In this document: piece by piece, positions 38,434 through 48,700 of the stretch
Layout: each line of letters begins with the position of its first letter
Position numbering within the stretch: the first letter of the stretch is position 1
From: Actinophytocola algeriensis
Lineage (GTDB): Bacteria; Actinomycetota; Actinomycetes; Mycobacteriales; Pseudonocardiaceae
NCBI RefSeq assembly: GCF_014203735.1
Contig: NZ_JACHJQ010000004.1
Span: forward strand, 434,001 to 498,000
Direction of reading: 5' to 3'
Length of the DNA stretch: 64,000 bases
Made by a program: the position numbers and the translations under genes
The notes under the pieces: generated by a model
Seen by the model: only the letters and a program-made list of their open reading frames with translations
Told to the model about the DNA's origin: nothing
The model's database searches: none

Positions 38434-39512
38434 CCGCAGTACTGCTCGTCGCCGCCGTCACCGCGTTCGCCGTGTTGTTGCCCGGGCTTGCCCGGCCCAC
38501 GCTGCCGTTCGGGGTCCGGATCACGCACGACCGCGTCGCCGACCCGGCCGTCATCCACCAGAAGGCGATCTACCTTCGGCTGCTGCTCGTGGCGGGACTG
38601 CTCGCCGCGGCAGGGGTGGTGCTCATCGGCGGGGGGCTGGTGTGGCCGTCGGTGCTCGCCGCCGTCGACTTCGCGATCTACCTGCGTGCCCACCACGCCG
38701 TGCGCAGGGCCAAGCGGAAATGGGGGCCTGGCAAGCGGGAAGGCGTCACCGTCGACACCTCGTTCCGCACCGACCCCGTCCGCCTGCCCTGGCCACACCT
38801 CGTGCCCGCGGCGGTGGTCGTCGCCGCGACCGTCGTCGCCGGGCTCGTTCGGTACGGCAGCCTGCCCGCCGACCTGGTGCGGTTCACCGGGTTCGGCGTC
38901 GACCCGGACGGGACCGAGCCGGTCACGCTGGCGCGCGCGTTCGAACCCGTCCTGATCCAGCTCGGCGTCGTCGTGCTCGTGCCGGTCGTCGCCCTCGTTG
39001 TCCTGCGGGCCCGTCCCGACCTCGACGCGGCCCGTCCGCGCGGCTCGGCCCGCCGCTACCGCGTGTACCTGCGTGGCGTGGCGACCATGACGTTCTGGGT
39101 CGCCGGCGCGCTCACCCTCGGTCTCGCCGTGTCGGCGGCGCAGGTCTGGCACCTGCTACCGGCGAACACCGGCTGGCGCGTCGCGACCTACGTGCCGCTC
39201 GCCGCGATGGTCGTGGTGCTCGTCGTGTGGGACCGGCGTGTCGGGTCCGCGGGGCACCGGCTGCCGCCGGAGCCCGGCGAGGAGGACGAGGAATCCCCTG
39301 TGGTGCAACGGGATGACGACGACCACTGGTACCTCGGCGGCCTCGTGTACGTGAACCGCCAGGACCCGGCCGCGTTCGTGCACGCGCGCATCGGGCACAG
39401 CTGGACGATGAACCTCGCCAACCCCGTCACCTGGCTCGTGCTCGGGGCGGTGCTGCTGCTCCTGGCAGGGGCGCTCACCGGAGTCGTGCCGGAGCGGGAA
39501 AGCCTCTTCTAG
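38430..39512 (+). CDS. DUF1648/DUF5808-like membrane protein
   Basis: 360 residues, about eight transmembrane helices. The C-terminal cytoplasmic stretch DDDHWYLGGLVYVNRQDPAA then FVHARIGHSWTMNLANP is the DUF5808 signature that follows DUF1648-type membrane domains in Firmicutes and actinobacteria. Function is unknown; a SdpI/immunity-like or envelope role has been suggested for relatives. The start overlaps the GntR stop. It converges on, and overlaps by four bases, the histidine kinase gene. Confidence 0.8.
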   Translation: MTAVLLVAAVTAFAVLLPGLARPTLPFGVRITHDRVADPAVIHQKAIYLRLLLVAGLLAAAGVVLIGGGLVWPSVLAAVDFAIYLRAHHAVRRAKRKWGPGKREGVTVDTSFRTDPVRLPWPHLVPAAVVVAATVVAGLVRYGSLPADLVRFTGFGVDPDGTEPVTLARAFEPVLIQLGVVVLVPVVALVVLRARPDLDAARPRGSARRYRVYLRGVATMTFWVAGALTLGLAVSAAQVWHLLPANTGWRVATYVPLAAMVVVLVVWDRRVGSAGHRLPPEPGEEDEESPVVQRDDDDHWYLGGLVYVNRQDPAAFVHARIGHSWTMNLANPVTWLVLGAVLLLLAGALTGVVPERESLF

Positions 39513-40675
39513 GAACCGCGCGGGAGCGTCACCCGCAGGGTGGTCGGCCCGCCGGCGGGACTGTCGAGCGCCATCGTCCCGTCGAACGCGGTCACCCGCC
39601 GCCGGATGCCGACGAGGCCGGTGCCGTCCTCCTCGTCGGCGCCGCCGTGCCCGTCGTCCCACACCTCCAGCACGAGCTCGGCCGGGCCCGACAGCCGCAC
39701 CTCGCAGCGGGTGGCGCCGCTGTGCTTGGCGACGTTCGTCAGGGCCTCCGCGACCACGAAGTACGCCGCCGACTCGACCGCGGCCGGGGCACGCGGCAAG
39801 TCGTCCACCGACAGCGAGCACGGCACCCCGCAGTTCGCGATCAGGCCGGCGACGGCCCCGTCGAGCCCGCGTTCGCTCAGCACCGGCGGGTAGATGCTGC
39901 GGACCACCCCGCGCAACCCGGCCAGCGCGTCACTCGTCGCGTCCTGCGCCTTCAGCACCAGCGGCAACGCGCTCGCCGGGTCGCGCCGCAGCGCCCGCTC
40001 CACGATCCCCAGGTGCATGGCGACCGCCACCAGCTTGTTCTGCGTCCCGTCGTGCAGGTCCCGCTCGATGCGCCGAAGCTCCGCACCGTGCGCCTCCAGC
40101 GCCGCGGCACGCGACTGGGTCAGCTCGGCGACCCGCATCGCGAGCCGGGCACCCGGCGGCGGCGACAACAAGGCCCGCGACCACCGCGACTGCAGCCGCG
40201 CGAGCCCCGGCGTGACCCACAGCGACAGCAGCGCGTACCCGAGCGCGACCAACGGCATGAACGCCGCGCCGGTCCACGACGTCACCGGGTACGGCGATGT
40301 CACCGGCTCGTCCTCCGGCACCACCCACCAGTAGAGCGGCACGACTACGGCGTTGAGGGCCGACAAGGGCAGCGCGACGCCGAGCAGACCGGTGACCGAA
40401 CCGGTGAGACCGTGCACGAGGAGCCACGCGAGGTCGCTCCGCGCGTCCCACAGCCGCTCCGGCGGCGCGGGCTCCGGGATCGGCGCGCCCGTGAACTCCG
40501 CGACCCGCACCCGTTCGCGGTGCGCCCACTCGTACAGCCAGCGCAGCGCCGTGTGCCGGACCACCGCCAGCAGCACGAGCATCACCGGCAGCAGGAACAG
40601 CGACACCAAGCCTGTGACGGCGCCCACGAGCAGGTACCGCGCCGCCACCAGGACCGCCGCGACCCGTTTCCGCAT
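39509..40675 (-). CDS. sensor histidine kinase (HisKA_3/NarL-type), orphan
   Basis: 388 residues. Two N-terminal membrane regions (about residues 8-40 and 80-165) form the sensor. The dimer/phosphoacceptor helix is RRIERDLHDGTQNKLVAVAM with the phospho-histidine in DLHDG. The HATPase follows with VAEALTNVAKHSGATR (N box) and VWDDGHGGADEEDGTGLVGI (G boxes). Kinases of this type work with a LuxR-type response regulator; none is adjacent. It starts at 40675 without a ribosome site. The ABC exporter genes lie divergently, 89 bases away, and may be its target. Confidence 0.85.
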   Translation of the reverse strand: MRKRVAAVLVAARYLLVGAVTGLVSLFLLPVMLVLLAVVRHTALRWLYEWAHRERVRVAEFTGAPIPEPAPPERLWDARSDLAWLLVHGLTGSVTGLLGVALPLSALNAVVVPLYWWVVPEDEPVTSPYPVTSWTGAAFMPLVALGYALLSLWVTPGLARLQSRWSRALLSPPPGARLAMRVAELTQSRAAALEAHGAELRRIERDLHDGTQNKLVAVAMHLGIVERALRRDPASALPLVLKAQDATSDALAGLRGVVRSIYPPVLSERGLDGAVAGLIANCGVPCSLSVDDLPRAPAAVESAAYFVVAEALTNVAKHSGATRCEVRLSGPAELVLEVWDDGHGGADEEDGTGLVGIRRRVTAFDGTMALDSPAGGPTTLRVTLPRGS

Positions 40676-40764
40676 GTCACAAGCATGGGGTATAGCCAGC
40701 TGTACCGTGAATCCGGTACCTGGCTTCATCGTGCGCGGGCCCCGGAATTCATAGGTTCTACCGC

Positions 40765-41514
40765 GTGTCCGAAACCATGATCTCCGAGGCGACCGCGGTA
40801 CGGCTCGCCGATGTGTCCAAAGTGTACGGTCGGGGGGGCGCGGCGGTGACCGCGCTCGACCAGGTCAGCATCACGCTGGCCCGCGGGAGCTTCACCGCGG
40901 TGATGGGCCCGTCCGGGTCCGGCAAGAGCACCTTCCTCCACTGCGCCGCCGGACTCGACCGGCCGACGTCGGGCAACGTGTGGCTGGGAAGCACCGACCT
41001 GTCGAGTCTCAAGGAGACCGCGCTCACCGCGCTGCGCCGCGAACGCGTCGGGTTCGTCTTCCAGGCCTACAACCTGCTGCCCGCGTTGACGGTCGAGCAG
41101 AACATCACGCTCCCGCTGCGCCTGTCCGGCCGCGCGGTCGAGCGGGACTGGCTGCGCGAGGTCGTCGCGAACGTGGGGCTCGGTGACCGGCTCACGCACC
41201 TGCCGTCCGAGCTGTCCGGCGGTCAGCAGCAGCGGGTGGCGATCGCCCGCGCGCTGGTCACCCGGCCGGACGTGATGTTCGCCGACGAGCCGACCGGCGC
41301 GCTCGACACCCGCACCGGCAAGCAGGTGCTCGGCCTGCTGCGGACGGTCGTGACCCGGTTCGGGCAGACCGTGCTGATGGTGACCCACGACCCGGTGGCC
41401 GCGTCCTACGCGGACCGCGTGGTGTTCCTCGCCGACGGCCGCCTCGCCGACGAGCTGTACCAGCCGTCGCCCGAGGTCGTCGCCGAGCGCATGACGCGAC
41501 TGGGGGAGTGGTGA
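40765..41514 (+). CDS. ABC exporter ATPase (MacB/LolD type)
   Basis: 249 residues. Walker A MGPSGSGKST, Q-loop GFVFQAYNLLP, signature LSGGQQQRVAIARAL, Walker B VMFADEPTGALD and H-loop MVTHDP are all present. The MacB-type sequence predicts a mechanotransmission or peptide/lipid-export ATPase working with the FtsX permease encoded next. A GTG start at 40765 stands seven bases after TAGGTT (40752-40757), so the message may be leaderless. The stop overlaps the permease ATG by one base. Confidence 0.92.
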   Translation: MSETMISEATAVRLADVSKVYGRGGAAVTALDQVSITLARGSFTAVMGPSGSGKSTFLHCAAGLDRPTSGNVWLGSTDLSSLKETALTALRRERVGFVFQAYNLLPALTVEQNITLPLRLSGRAVERDWLREVVANVGLGDRLTHLPSELSGGQQQRVAIARALVTRPDVMFADEPTGALDTRTGKQVLGLLRTVVTRFGQTVLMVTHDPVAASYADRVVFLADGRLADELYQPSPEVVAERMTRLGEW

Positions 41515-44003
41515 TGGACCACTCTGTGGCGATGGGCTCCGCCGTAGCCACCATCCGGCACCGGAAAGGCCCGTTCATCGGGGTGTTAATCGCGGTGCTG
41601 GCCGCCTCGGCGCTGCTGACCGGGCTCGGGGTGCTGTTCGAGTCTGGGCTGCGGTCGGGAGTGCCGCCGCAGCGGTACGCGGGTGCGCCCGTCGTCGTCG
41701 GTGCGCCGCAGGCGATCCCCGTCGTCGAGGACATCGACCAGCCCTACAGCGAACGCGTCCCGCTGCCGGTGGAGACGCTCGAGAAGGTCGCCGCGGTGCC
41801 CGGGGTGGCGAAGGCGGTCGGCGACCTCACCGTGCCGGTCACCATCGGCGGCGTGCCCGCGGGGGCGCACGGCTGGAGTTCGGCCGAGCTGGCGCCGTTC
41901 TCGTTGCGGGACGGGGACAAGCCGCGCACGGACGGTGTCGTGCTGGACAGCGCGCTGGCCGCGCGGACAGGCTCGGGTGTCGGCGACGAGGTCGAGATCG
42001 CGCTCGGCGCCGTGCCGAGGACGTTCACCGTCACCGGCGTCACCGAGCAGGCCTTCGGCCGCGAGGCCGCGTTGTTCTTCACCGACGCGCAGGCCGGCGA
42101 GCTGTTCGGGCGGCCAGAGCAGGTCGACGCCGTCGGCGTGCTCACCGAGCCGGGTGTCGACGCGGACGAGCTGGCCGAGCGGATCGGCGTCGCCGTGCCG
42201 GGGGTCGACACGTTCACCGGCGACGAGCGCGGGGACGTCGAGTTCCTGGACGTCGGGCAGGTCCGGACGCAGCTGATGGTGCTGTCGCTGTCGTTCGCGG
42301 GCACCGCGATGATGATCGCGATGATGGTGGTGGCGAGCACGCTCGCGCTGTCCGTCCAGCAGCGGCGCAGGGAGTTCGCCCTGCTGCGGGCGGTCGCGGC
42401 CACGCCGCGCCAGGTGCACCGCATGGTCGGCGCCGAGATCCTGCTGGTCGCGGGCATCGCGGCGGTGCTCGGCGCGCTGCCCGGCTACGCGCTGGCCTAC
42501 GGGCTGCGGTCCGCGTTCGCGAGCGCGGGCATGCTGCCCGCCGACTTCGGGCTGGCGATCGGCCCGGCGCCCGCCGCCGCCGCGATCGCGTTGTGCCTGG
42601 GCACCGCGCGGGTCGCGGGCTGGGTCGCGGCCCGGCGCGTGGCGAGGATCCAGCCCGTCGAGGCGCTGCGGGAGTCGGCGGTCGACGCGAAACCGGTCGG
42701 GCGGGCCAGGGTGCTGTCGGGGGTGGTGGCGCTCGCGTTGGGGACGGGCGCGGCCGCACTGCCGGTGTTCCTGCCAGGGGAGACCGCGGTGGCGGGCGCG
42801 GCGAGTTCCGCGCTGCTGATGGTGCTGGGGATCGCGCTCCTGGGGCCGAAGCTCGTGGCGGTGGCGATCCGGCTGGTCGGCGGGCCGCTGCGGGCCGCGT
42901 CACCGGTCGGCGGGTACCTCGCGGTGGCGAACGTGACCGCCAGCGCGCGGCGGCTCGCCGTCGCGGTGACACCGCTCGTGCTGGCGGTGACGCTGGCGTC
43001 GGTGCAGATCTTCGCGGGGTCCACTGTGGATGCCGAGGCGACGGACCAGGCGGACCGGGGTGTGGTGGCGGACTTCGTGGTGACCGCGCCGTCCGGGCTC
43101 GCGCCGTCGGTGACCGACGAGGTGCGTGCCGCGGGCGGGGTCGAGGTGGTGACGCCGGTGGTGCGCAGCCAGGTGTTCGTGAAACACCTGACGGCGGGTC
43201 AGTGGGCGACCACGCCGTACGCGGCGCAGGGCGTCGACCCGGCCGGTCTCGCGCGGACCCTCGACCTCGTGCCGCGCGAAGGTGACATGAACGCGTTGCG
43301 GGACAACACGGTCGCACTGTCCACGATGGCCGCCGAGACCGTCGGGGTCGGCGTCGGTGACGAGATCGAGGTGTACCTCGGCGACGGTGTGGTCACGCAC
43401 CCGAAGGTCGTCGCGACCTACCAGCGCGGCCTCGGCTTCGGTGACCTGACGCTGCCGCACGACGTGCTGATCGCGCACACCACGAGCAGGCTCGACCAGT
43501 CGATCCTCGTTTCCGCTACCGATTCCGCCGCGGCCGGGCGGTCGCTGGCCGAGATCCCGGGGGTCGTTGTGGCCGACCGGCAGGCACTCGCCGCGGCGGG
43601 GCAGGCCGAACGGGACGCGAACTCGTGGGTGAACCTGATCGCGTTGTTCGTGATCCTCGGCTACGTCGCGATCGCCGTGGTGAACACGCTGGTGATGGCG
43701 ACCGCCGCGCGGTCGCGGGAGTTCGCGCTGCTGCGGCTCGTCGGCACCGGCAAGCGGCAGGTGCGGCGCATGACGCTGATCGAGTCGCTGGTCGTCATCG
43801 CGGTCGCGGTGGTGGTCGGGTCGCTGGCCGCGGTCCCGCCGCTGGTGGGGCTCGCCATCGGGATGACCGGGTCGCCGATCCCCGCGATAACACCGCTCGC
43901 CTACCTGGGCATCGTCGGTGTCACCGCGTTGCTGGGGCTGTTCGCGATCGGCGTGCCGACGAGGCTCGCGTTGCGTGCCCGGCCGATCACGGCGATCGCC
44001 TGA
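41514..44003 (+). CDS. FtsX-family ABC exporter permease, double-length
   Basis: 829 residues, with two FtsX/MacB permease repeats. Each has the three-helix FtsX core (for example VVASTLALSVQQRRREFALL then RAVAATPRQVHRM in the first, and NTLVMATAARSREFALLRLV then GTGKRQVRRM in the second) plus large extracytoplasmic loops. This layout is typical of actinobacterial antimicrobial-peptide or lipoprotein exporters. GGGGGAG lies five bases before the ATG. With the ATPase it makes a two-gene exporter; the divergent orphan kinase may sense its substrate. Confidence 0.88.
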   Translation: MDHSVAMGSAVATIRHRKGPFIGVLIAVLAASALLTGLGVLFESGLRSGVPPQRYAGAPVVVGAPQAIPVVEDIDQPYSERVPLPVETLEKVAAVPGVAKAVGDLTVPVTIGGVPAGAHGWSSAELAPFSLRDGDKPRTDGVVLDSALAARTGSGVGDEVEIALGAVPRTFTVTGVTEQAFGREAALFFTDAQAGELFGRPEQVDAVGVLTEPGVDADELAERIGVAVPGVDTFTGDERGDVEFLDVGQVRTQLMVLSLSFAGTAMMIAMMVVASTLALSVQQRRREFALLRAVAATPRQVHRMVGAEILLVAGIAAVLGALPGYALAYGLRSAFASAGMLPADFGLAIGPAPAAAAIALCLGTARVAGWVAARRVARIQPVEALRESAVDAKPVGRARVLSGVVALALGTGAAALPVFLPGETAVAGAASSALLMVLGIALLGPKLVAVAIRLVGGPLRAASPVGGYLAVANVTASARRLAVAVTPLVLAVTLASVQIFAGSTVDAEATDQADRGVVADFVVTAPSGLAPSVTDEVRAAGGVEVVTPVVRSQVFVKHLTAGQWATTPYAAQGVDPAGLARTLDLVPREGDMNALRDNTVALSTMAAETVGVGVGDEIEVYLGDGVVTHPKVVATYQRGLGFGDLTLPHDVLIAHTTSRLDQSILVSATDSAAAGRSLAEIPGVVVADRQALAAAGQAERDANSWVNLIALFVILGYVAIAVVNTLVMATAARSREFALLRLVGTGKRQVRRMTLIESLVVIAVAVVVGSLAAVPPLVGLAIGMTGSPIPAITPLAYLGIVGVTALLGLFAIGVPTRLALRARPITAIA

Positions 44004-44025
44004 TTTCACACGTTCTTTGCTTATC

Positions 44026-44080
44026 ACCCCTTTCGGTCCGGCTTGTTGGGATTGATCCCGTAGCCCGACGCGAAAGGGGT
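44026..44080 (+). promoter_or_regulatory. RBS-sequestering hairpin leader
   Basis: ACCCCTTTCG (44026-44035) pairs perfectly with CGAAAGGGGT (44071-44080), which contains the ribosome site AAAGGGG of the next gene. Inside, GGCT/AGCC and GGGAT-TG-ATCCC (44048-44059) continue the stem. The folded form would hide the ribosome site. Confidence 0.7.
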
Positions 44081-44087
44081 CCATCAG

Positions 44088-44300
44088 ATGAGGGTCAGGA
44101 CACTGGCAGGGGTCGCGGTCGCCGGAGTGGCGGCCGCGGCCGCCGTCGTCGGCGGGGTCGCGGTCGCGACCGCCGACGACAACGAGCCGATCGTGCGGAT
44201 CGTGCAGGAGGCGCAGCCCGGGGAAACCGCGCAGCAGCAGCCGGACGAGGACTGTCCGGAGAAGAACGGTGAGGCCGCCCCGCAGGAGTCCGGGCTGTGA
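44088..44300 (+). CDS. small secreted or membrane-anchored acidic protein
   Basis: 70 residues. One hydrophobic segment at residues 4-29 (TLAGVAVAGVAAAAAVVGGV) is a signal peptide or signal anchor; ATADD may be a cleavage site. The mature part is short, acidic and glutamine-rich (PGETAQQQPDEDCPEKNGEA) with one cysteine. AAAGGGG lies eight bases before the ATG but is buried in a hairpin. It overlaps the MoxR start by four bases and so opens the MoxR-DUF58-VWA operon. I do not recognise a family. Confidence 0.75.
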   Translation: MRVRTLAGVAVAGVAAAAAVVGGVAVATADDNEPIVRIVQEAQPGETAQQQPDEDCPEKNGEAAPQESGL

Positions 44301-45313
44301 CGGCCGCCCCGGCGCAACTCCTCGAGCAGACGCTGTTCGAGGTCAAGCGGACGATCGTCGGGCAGGACCGGCTCGTCGAGCGGCTCGTGGTCGCGCTGCT
44401 CGCGGACGGCCACTGCCTGCTCGAGGGCGTGCCCGGGGTGGCGAAGACGCTGGCCGCCCGCACACTGGCGACGGTGGCGGGCGGCAGCTTCTCCCGCATC
44501 CAGTTCACGCCCGACCTCGTGCCGTCCGACATCGTCGGCACGCGGATCTACCGGCCGTCGCGGGAGAACTTCGATGTGGAGCTCGGCCCGGTGATGGCGA
44601 ACGTCGTGGTCGCCGACGAGATCAACCGGGCACCTGCGCGGGTGCAGTCGGCACTGCTGGAGGCCATGGCGGAGCGGCAGGTGTCCATCGGGGACCGCAG
44701 CCACCCGGTGCCGTCGCCGTTCCTGGTGCTGGCGACGCAGAACCCGATCGAGTCCGAGGGCGTGTACGCGCTGCCGGAAGCGCAGCGCGACCGGTTCCTG
44801 ATGAAGATCGTCGTGGACTACCCGTCGGACAACGAGGAACTCGCGATCCTGTACCGGATGGGGGTGCGGCAGCCGGAGGCCCGGCCCGTGCTGAACCCCT
44901 CGGTGCTGCTCGCCTTGCAGGACAAGGCACGCGAGGTCCACGTGCACCACGCGCTGGCGGAGTACGTGGTGGCGCTGGTGTTCGCGACCCGTGACCCGGT
45001 GCGTTTCGGGTTGCCGGACATCGCCGATGCCCTCCAGTTCGGTGCCTCCCCGCGTGCGACGCTCGGACTGGTCGCCGCGGCGCGGGCACTCGCCCTGTTG
45101 CGCGGGCGGGAGTACGTGCTGCCCGGCGACATCCAGGAGCTGGTCGTCGACGTGCTCGCGCACCGGCTGGTGCTGTCGTTCGACGCGCTTGCCGAGAACG
45201 TCTCGGCGGAAGCCTTGGTGCAGCGGGTGTTGGCCGCGGTTCCGGTGCCGGTGATCGCGCCTCTGCAAGCGTCTGAGCGGAGCTTGCGGAGCGAACATCA
45301 GGGTGTCGCATGA
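44297..45313 (+). CDS. MoxR family AAA+ ATPase
   Basis: 338 residues. Walker A is GVPGVAKT in HCLLEGVPGVAKTLAARTL, Walker B VVADEINRAP, sensor 1 LATQNPIESEGVYALPEAQ and the C-terminal helical lid ends near VPVPVIAP. MoxR ATPases act as chaperones that assemble or activate VWA proteins, exactly the genes that follow. GTG start overlaps the small secreted gene. The last 13 residues (SERSLRSEHQGVA) are encoded by a dispersed repeat copy and lie beyond the family end. Confidence 0.92.
   Translation: MTAAPAQLLEQTLFEVKRTIVGQDRLVERLVVALLADGHCLLEGVPGVAKTLAARTLATVAGGSFSRIQFTPDLVPSDIVGTRIYRPSRENFDVELGPVMANVVVADEINRAPARVQSALLEAMAERQVSIGDRSHPVPSPFLVLATQNPIESEGVYALPEAQRDRFLMKIVVDYPSDNEELAILYRMGVRQPEARPVLNPSVLLALQDKAREVHVHHALAEYVVALVFATRDPVRFGLPDIADALQFGASPRATLGLVAAARALALLRGREYVLPGDIQELVVDVLAHRLVLSFDALAENVSAEALVQRVLAAVPVPVIAPLQASERSLRSEHQGVA
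45278..45291. repeat. CTCCGCAAGCTCCG dispersed repeat, copy d (inverse), at the 3' end of moxR
   Basis: TGAGCGGAGCTTGCGGAGCG then AACATC, inside the last codons of the MoxR gene. TGAGCGGAG...GCGAACATCA is shared with copy e (60816-60838). Confidence 0.85.
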
Positions 45314-46206
45314 AGGACCTGGTGCAGGAGCAGCGGTTGCGGCGACTCGAGCTGACCGTGACGCGTCGGCTCGACGGTTTGCTGCGCGGCCAGTACGCGG
45401 GGCTGCTGCCGGGCGCCGGGACCGAGATCGCGGGCAGCCGCGAGTACCGGCCCGGCGAGGACGAGGTGCGGCGCATGGACTGGGCGGTGACCGCCCGGAC
45501 CGACACACCCCATGTGCGGGAGACCATCGCCGAGCGGGAGCTGACCGTGTGGGTGCTGGTCGATGCCACGCCCAGCATGGACTTCGGCACCGCGGACGTG
45601 GAGAAACGCGAGCTGGCGGTGGCCGCGGTGGCGGCGGTCGGGTTCCTGACCGCCGGTGCGGGCAACCGGCTGGGCGCGGAGATGATGCTCCCGTCCGGGA
45701 TCCGGCGCTACCCGGCCAGGACCGGGCGCGCGCATCTGCACGGCCTGCTGCGGACGTTGCTCGCGGTCCCGCGCGGTGCGCCGGGAACGACGGTGTCGCT
45801 TTCGGACTCACTGAACGGGCTGCACCGCGCGTTGCGGCGGCGCGGGCTGGTCGTGGTGGTGTCGGACTTCCTCGACGACCCGAAGGCGTGGGAACCGGCG
45901 CTGCGGTTGCTCGCGTTGCGGCAGCAGGTGATCGCGATCGAGGTGACCGATCCCCGGGAGCTGTCGCTGCCGAACGTGGGTGTGCTGACCGTCATCGACC
46001 CGGAGACCGGGCGGCGCCGGGACGTGCCCACCGCCAGCAGGAAGGTGCGGGCCAGGTTCGCGGCGGCGGCCGCCGCCCAGCGCGACGCCGTGCGTACCGC
46101 GATCCGGCGCGCGGGTGCCGCCCACCTGCCGTTGCGCACCGACCGCGACTGGGTCGCCGACATCGTCCGCCACGTCCACATGCAGCGGAGGTTGGCCCGG
46201 CTATGA
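45310..46206 (+). CDS. DUF58 domain protein
   Basis: 298 residues. The DUF58 signature GSREYRPGEDEVRRMDWAVT is at residues 39-58, then TVWVLVDATPSMDFG, a partially conserved VWA-like MIDAS start. No transmembrane segment is seen. DUF58 proteins are nearly always coupled to MoxR and VWA genes and are thought to form an assembly with them. Overlaps both neighbours by four bases. Confidence 0.9.
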   Translation: MKDLVQEQRLRRLELTVTRRLDGLLRGQYAGLLPGAGTEIAGSREYRPGEDEVRRMDWAVTARTDTPHVRETIAERELTVWVLVDATPSMDFGTADVEKRELAVAAVAAVGFLTAGAGNRLGAEMMLPSGIRRYPARTGRAHLHGLLRTLLAVPRGAPGTTVSLSDSLNGLHRALRRRGLVVVVSDFLDDPKAWEPALRLLALRQQVIAIEVTDPRELSLPNVGVLTVIDPETGRRRDVPTASRKVRARFAAAAAAQRDAVRTAIRRAGAAHLPLRTDRDWVADIVRHVHMQRRLARL

Positions 46207-47162
46207 CTTTCCTCGCCTCCGGGCGGCTCTGGCTGTTGGCCGGGGTGGTCGCCCTCGTGGTCCTCTACGCCGTCCTGCAGGTGCGGCGGAGCAGGTTCGC
46301 GGTGCGGTTCACCAACCTGCCGCTGCTGGAGAAGGTCGCGCCCACCCGGCCCGGCTGGCGCCGTCACCTGCCCGCGTCCCTGTTCGTGATCATGCTGGGG
46401 TTGCTGGTGGTCGGCTTCGCGCAACCGGCGGCGGCCGTGCAGGTCCCGCGCGAGCGGGCGACGGTGATCATCGCGGTGGACGTGTCGCCCTCCATGGGGG
46501 CGGACGACGTGCCGCCCGACCGGCTCGCCGCGGCGCGGACCGCCGCGCACGACTTCGTGGACCTCCTGCCCGGGCAGTTCAACGTCGGGCTCGTCGCGTT
46601 CGCCGGGACCGCACAGGTCGTGGTCGCGCCGGTGACCGACCGGGACGCGCTGCGGTCGGGCATCGACCGGCTCACCACCGGCACGGTCGCCCAGCCGGGG
46701 ACCGCGATCGGTGACGCGATCGCCGCGTCGTTGCAGGCCGTGCGCACCGTGGACCCGACCGCCGCCGCGGAACCGCCGCCCGCCCGGGTGGTCGTGCTGT
46801 CCGACGGCGCCAACACCCAGGGCACCGACCCGGGTGTCGCTGCGGCGGAGGCGGCCGCCGCCGAGGTGCCCGTCGACACGATCTCCGTCGGCACCGAGGG
46901 CGGCGCCATCTCCCAGAACGGCAGGGACATGGCGGTCCCCGTCGACGGCGCGACGCTGCGGGACGTGGCGGAGCGGACCGGTGGTTCGTACCACGAGGCC
47001 GCGACGACGAACGAGCTGCGGGACGTGTACGCCGACATCGGCAGCTCCGTCGGCTTCCGCACCGAACAGCAGGACGTGTCGTACCGCTTCATCGGGCTGG
47101 GCCTCCTGTTCGGCCTCGCCACCGCGGGCACCTCCCTGCTCTGGTTCTCGAGACTCCCGTAG
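46203..47162 (+). CDS. membrane-anchored VWA domain protein (BatA type)
   Basis: 319 residues. Two N-terminal helices (about 5-27 and 58-80) flank a short cytoplasmic loop and a C-terminal helix (about 293-312) closes the protein. In between lies a von Willebrand A domain with an intact MIDAS: DVSPSMGADDV, later TAIGDAI and LSDGANTQGTDP. BatA-type proteins bind partners or peptides outside the membrane in a metal-dependent way; MoxR is expected to load or activate it. It overlaps DUF58 by four bases. Confidence 0.9.
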   Translation: MTFLASGRLWLLAGVVALVVLYAVLQVRRSRFAVRFTNLPLLEKVAPTRPGWRRHLPASLFVIMLGLLVVGFAQPAAAVQVPRERATVIIAVDVSPSMGADDVPPDRLAAARTAAHDFVDLLPGQFNVGLVAFAGTAQVVVAPVTDRDALRSGIDRLTTGTVAQPGTAIGDAIAASLQAVRTVDPTAAAEPPPARVVVLSDGANTQGTDPGVAAAEAAAAEVPVDTISVGTEGGAISQNGRDMAVPVDGATLRDVAERTGGSYHEAATTNELRDVYADIGSSVGFRTEQQDVSYRFIGLGLLFGLATAGTSLLWFSRLP

Positions 47163-47171
47163 GAGAGCGCG

Positions 47172-48025
<854 letters not shown>

Positions 48026-48029
<4 letters not shown>

Positions 48030-48700
48030 GGCTCCTGCTCGTCGAGGACGAGGCCGAGCTGGCCGAGGCGGTCCAGCTCGGCCTCGTGCGTGCCGGGTAC
48101 GCCGTCGACGTGACCGGCACGGCGGCCGGCGCCTACGAGAAGCTGACGGTCAACGACTACGACCTGCTGCTGCTCGACCTGATGCTGCCCGACGGCGACG
48201 GGTTCACCATCTGCCGCGCCATCCGTTCCGGCGAGATGCCGGTCGTCGCGGGCACGGACCTGCGGGTGCTCATGCTGACCGCGCGCGGCGGGCTGACCGA
48301 CCGGGTCCGCGGCCTCGACGACGGTGCCGACGACTACGTGGTCAAGCCGTTCGCGCTCGACGAGCTGCTGGCCAGGGTCCGCGCACTGCTGCGCAGGGAG
48401 GTCCGCGGCACCAGCGCCGTGCTGACCGTCGGTGAGCTGTCGCTGGACACCGCGCGGCACGAGGCGTGGCGTGGGGAGCGGCGGCTTCCGTTGTCACCCA
48501 AGGAGTTCGGGGTGCTGGAGTACCTGATGACCCGGCCGGGGCACGTCGTCAGCGCCGAAGAGCTGCTGGAGCACGTGTGGGACGAGAACGTCGACCCGTT
48601 CACCCAGACCGTGCGGGTCACGATCGGCACGCTGCGGCGCAAGCTCGGCGGTGACCGTCTCATCGAGACGGTCGTGGGGAAGGGATACCGCCTGACGTGA
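48026..48700 (+). CDS. OmpR/PhoB-type response regulator
   Basis: 224 residues. Receiver domain with the acidic pair LLVEDEAE, the phosphoacceptor aspartate in DLLLLDLMLPDGDG and the lysine in VVKPFAL. The winged-helix output domain from residue 125 includes LSPKEFGVLEYLMTRPGHVV and VRVTIGTLRRKLGG. It overlaps both the protease and the kinase genes by four bases and is surely the partner of that kinase. Confidence 0.93.
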
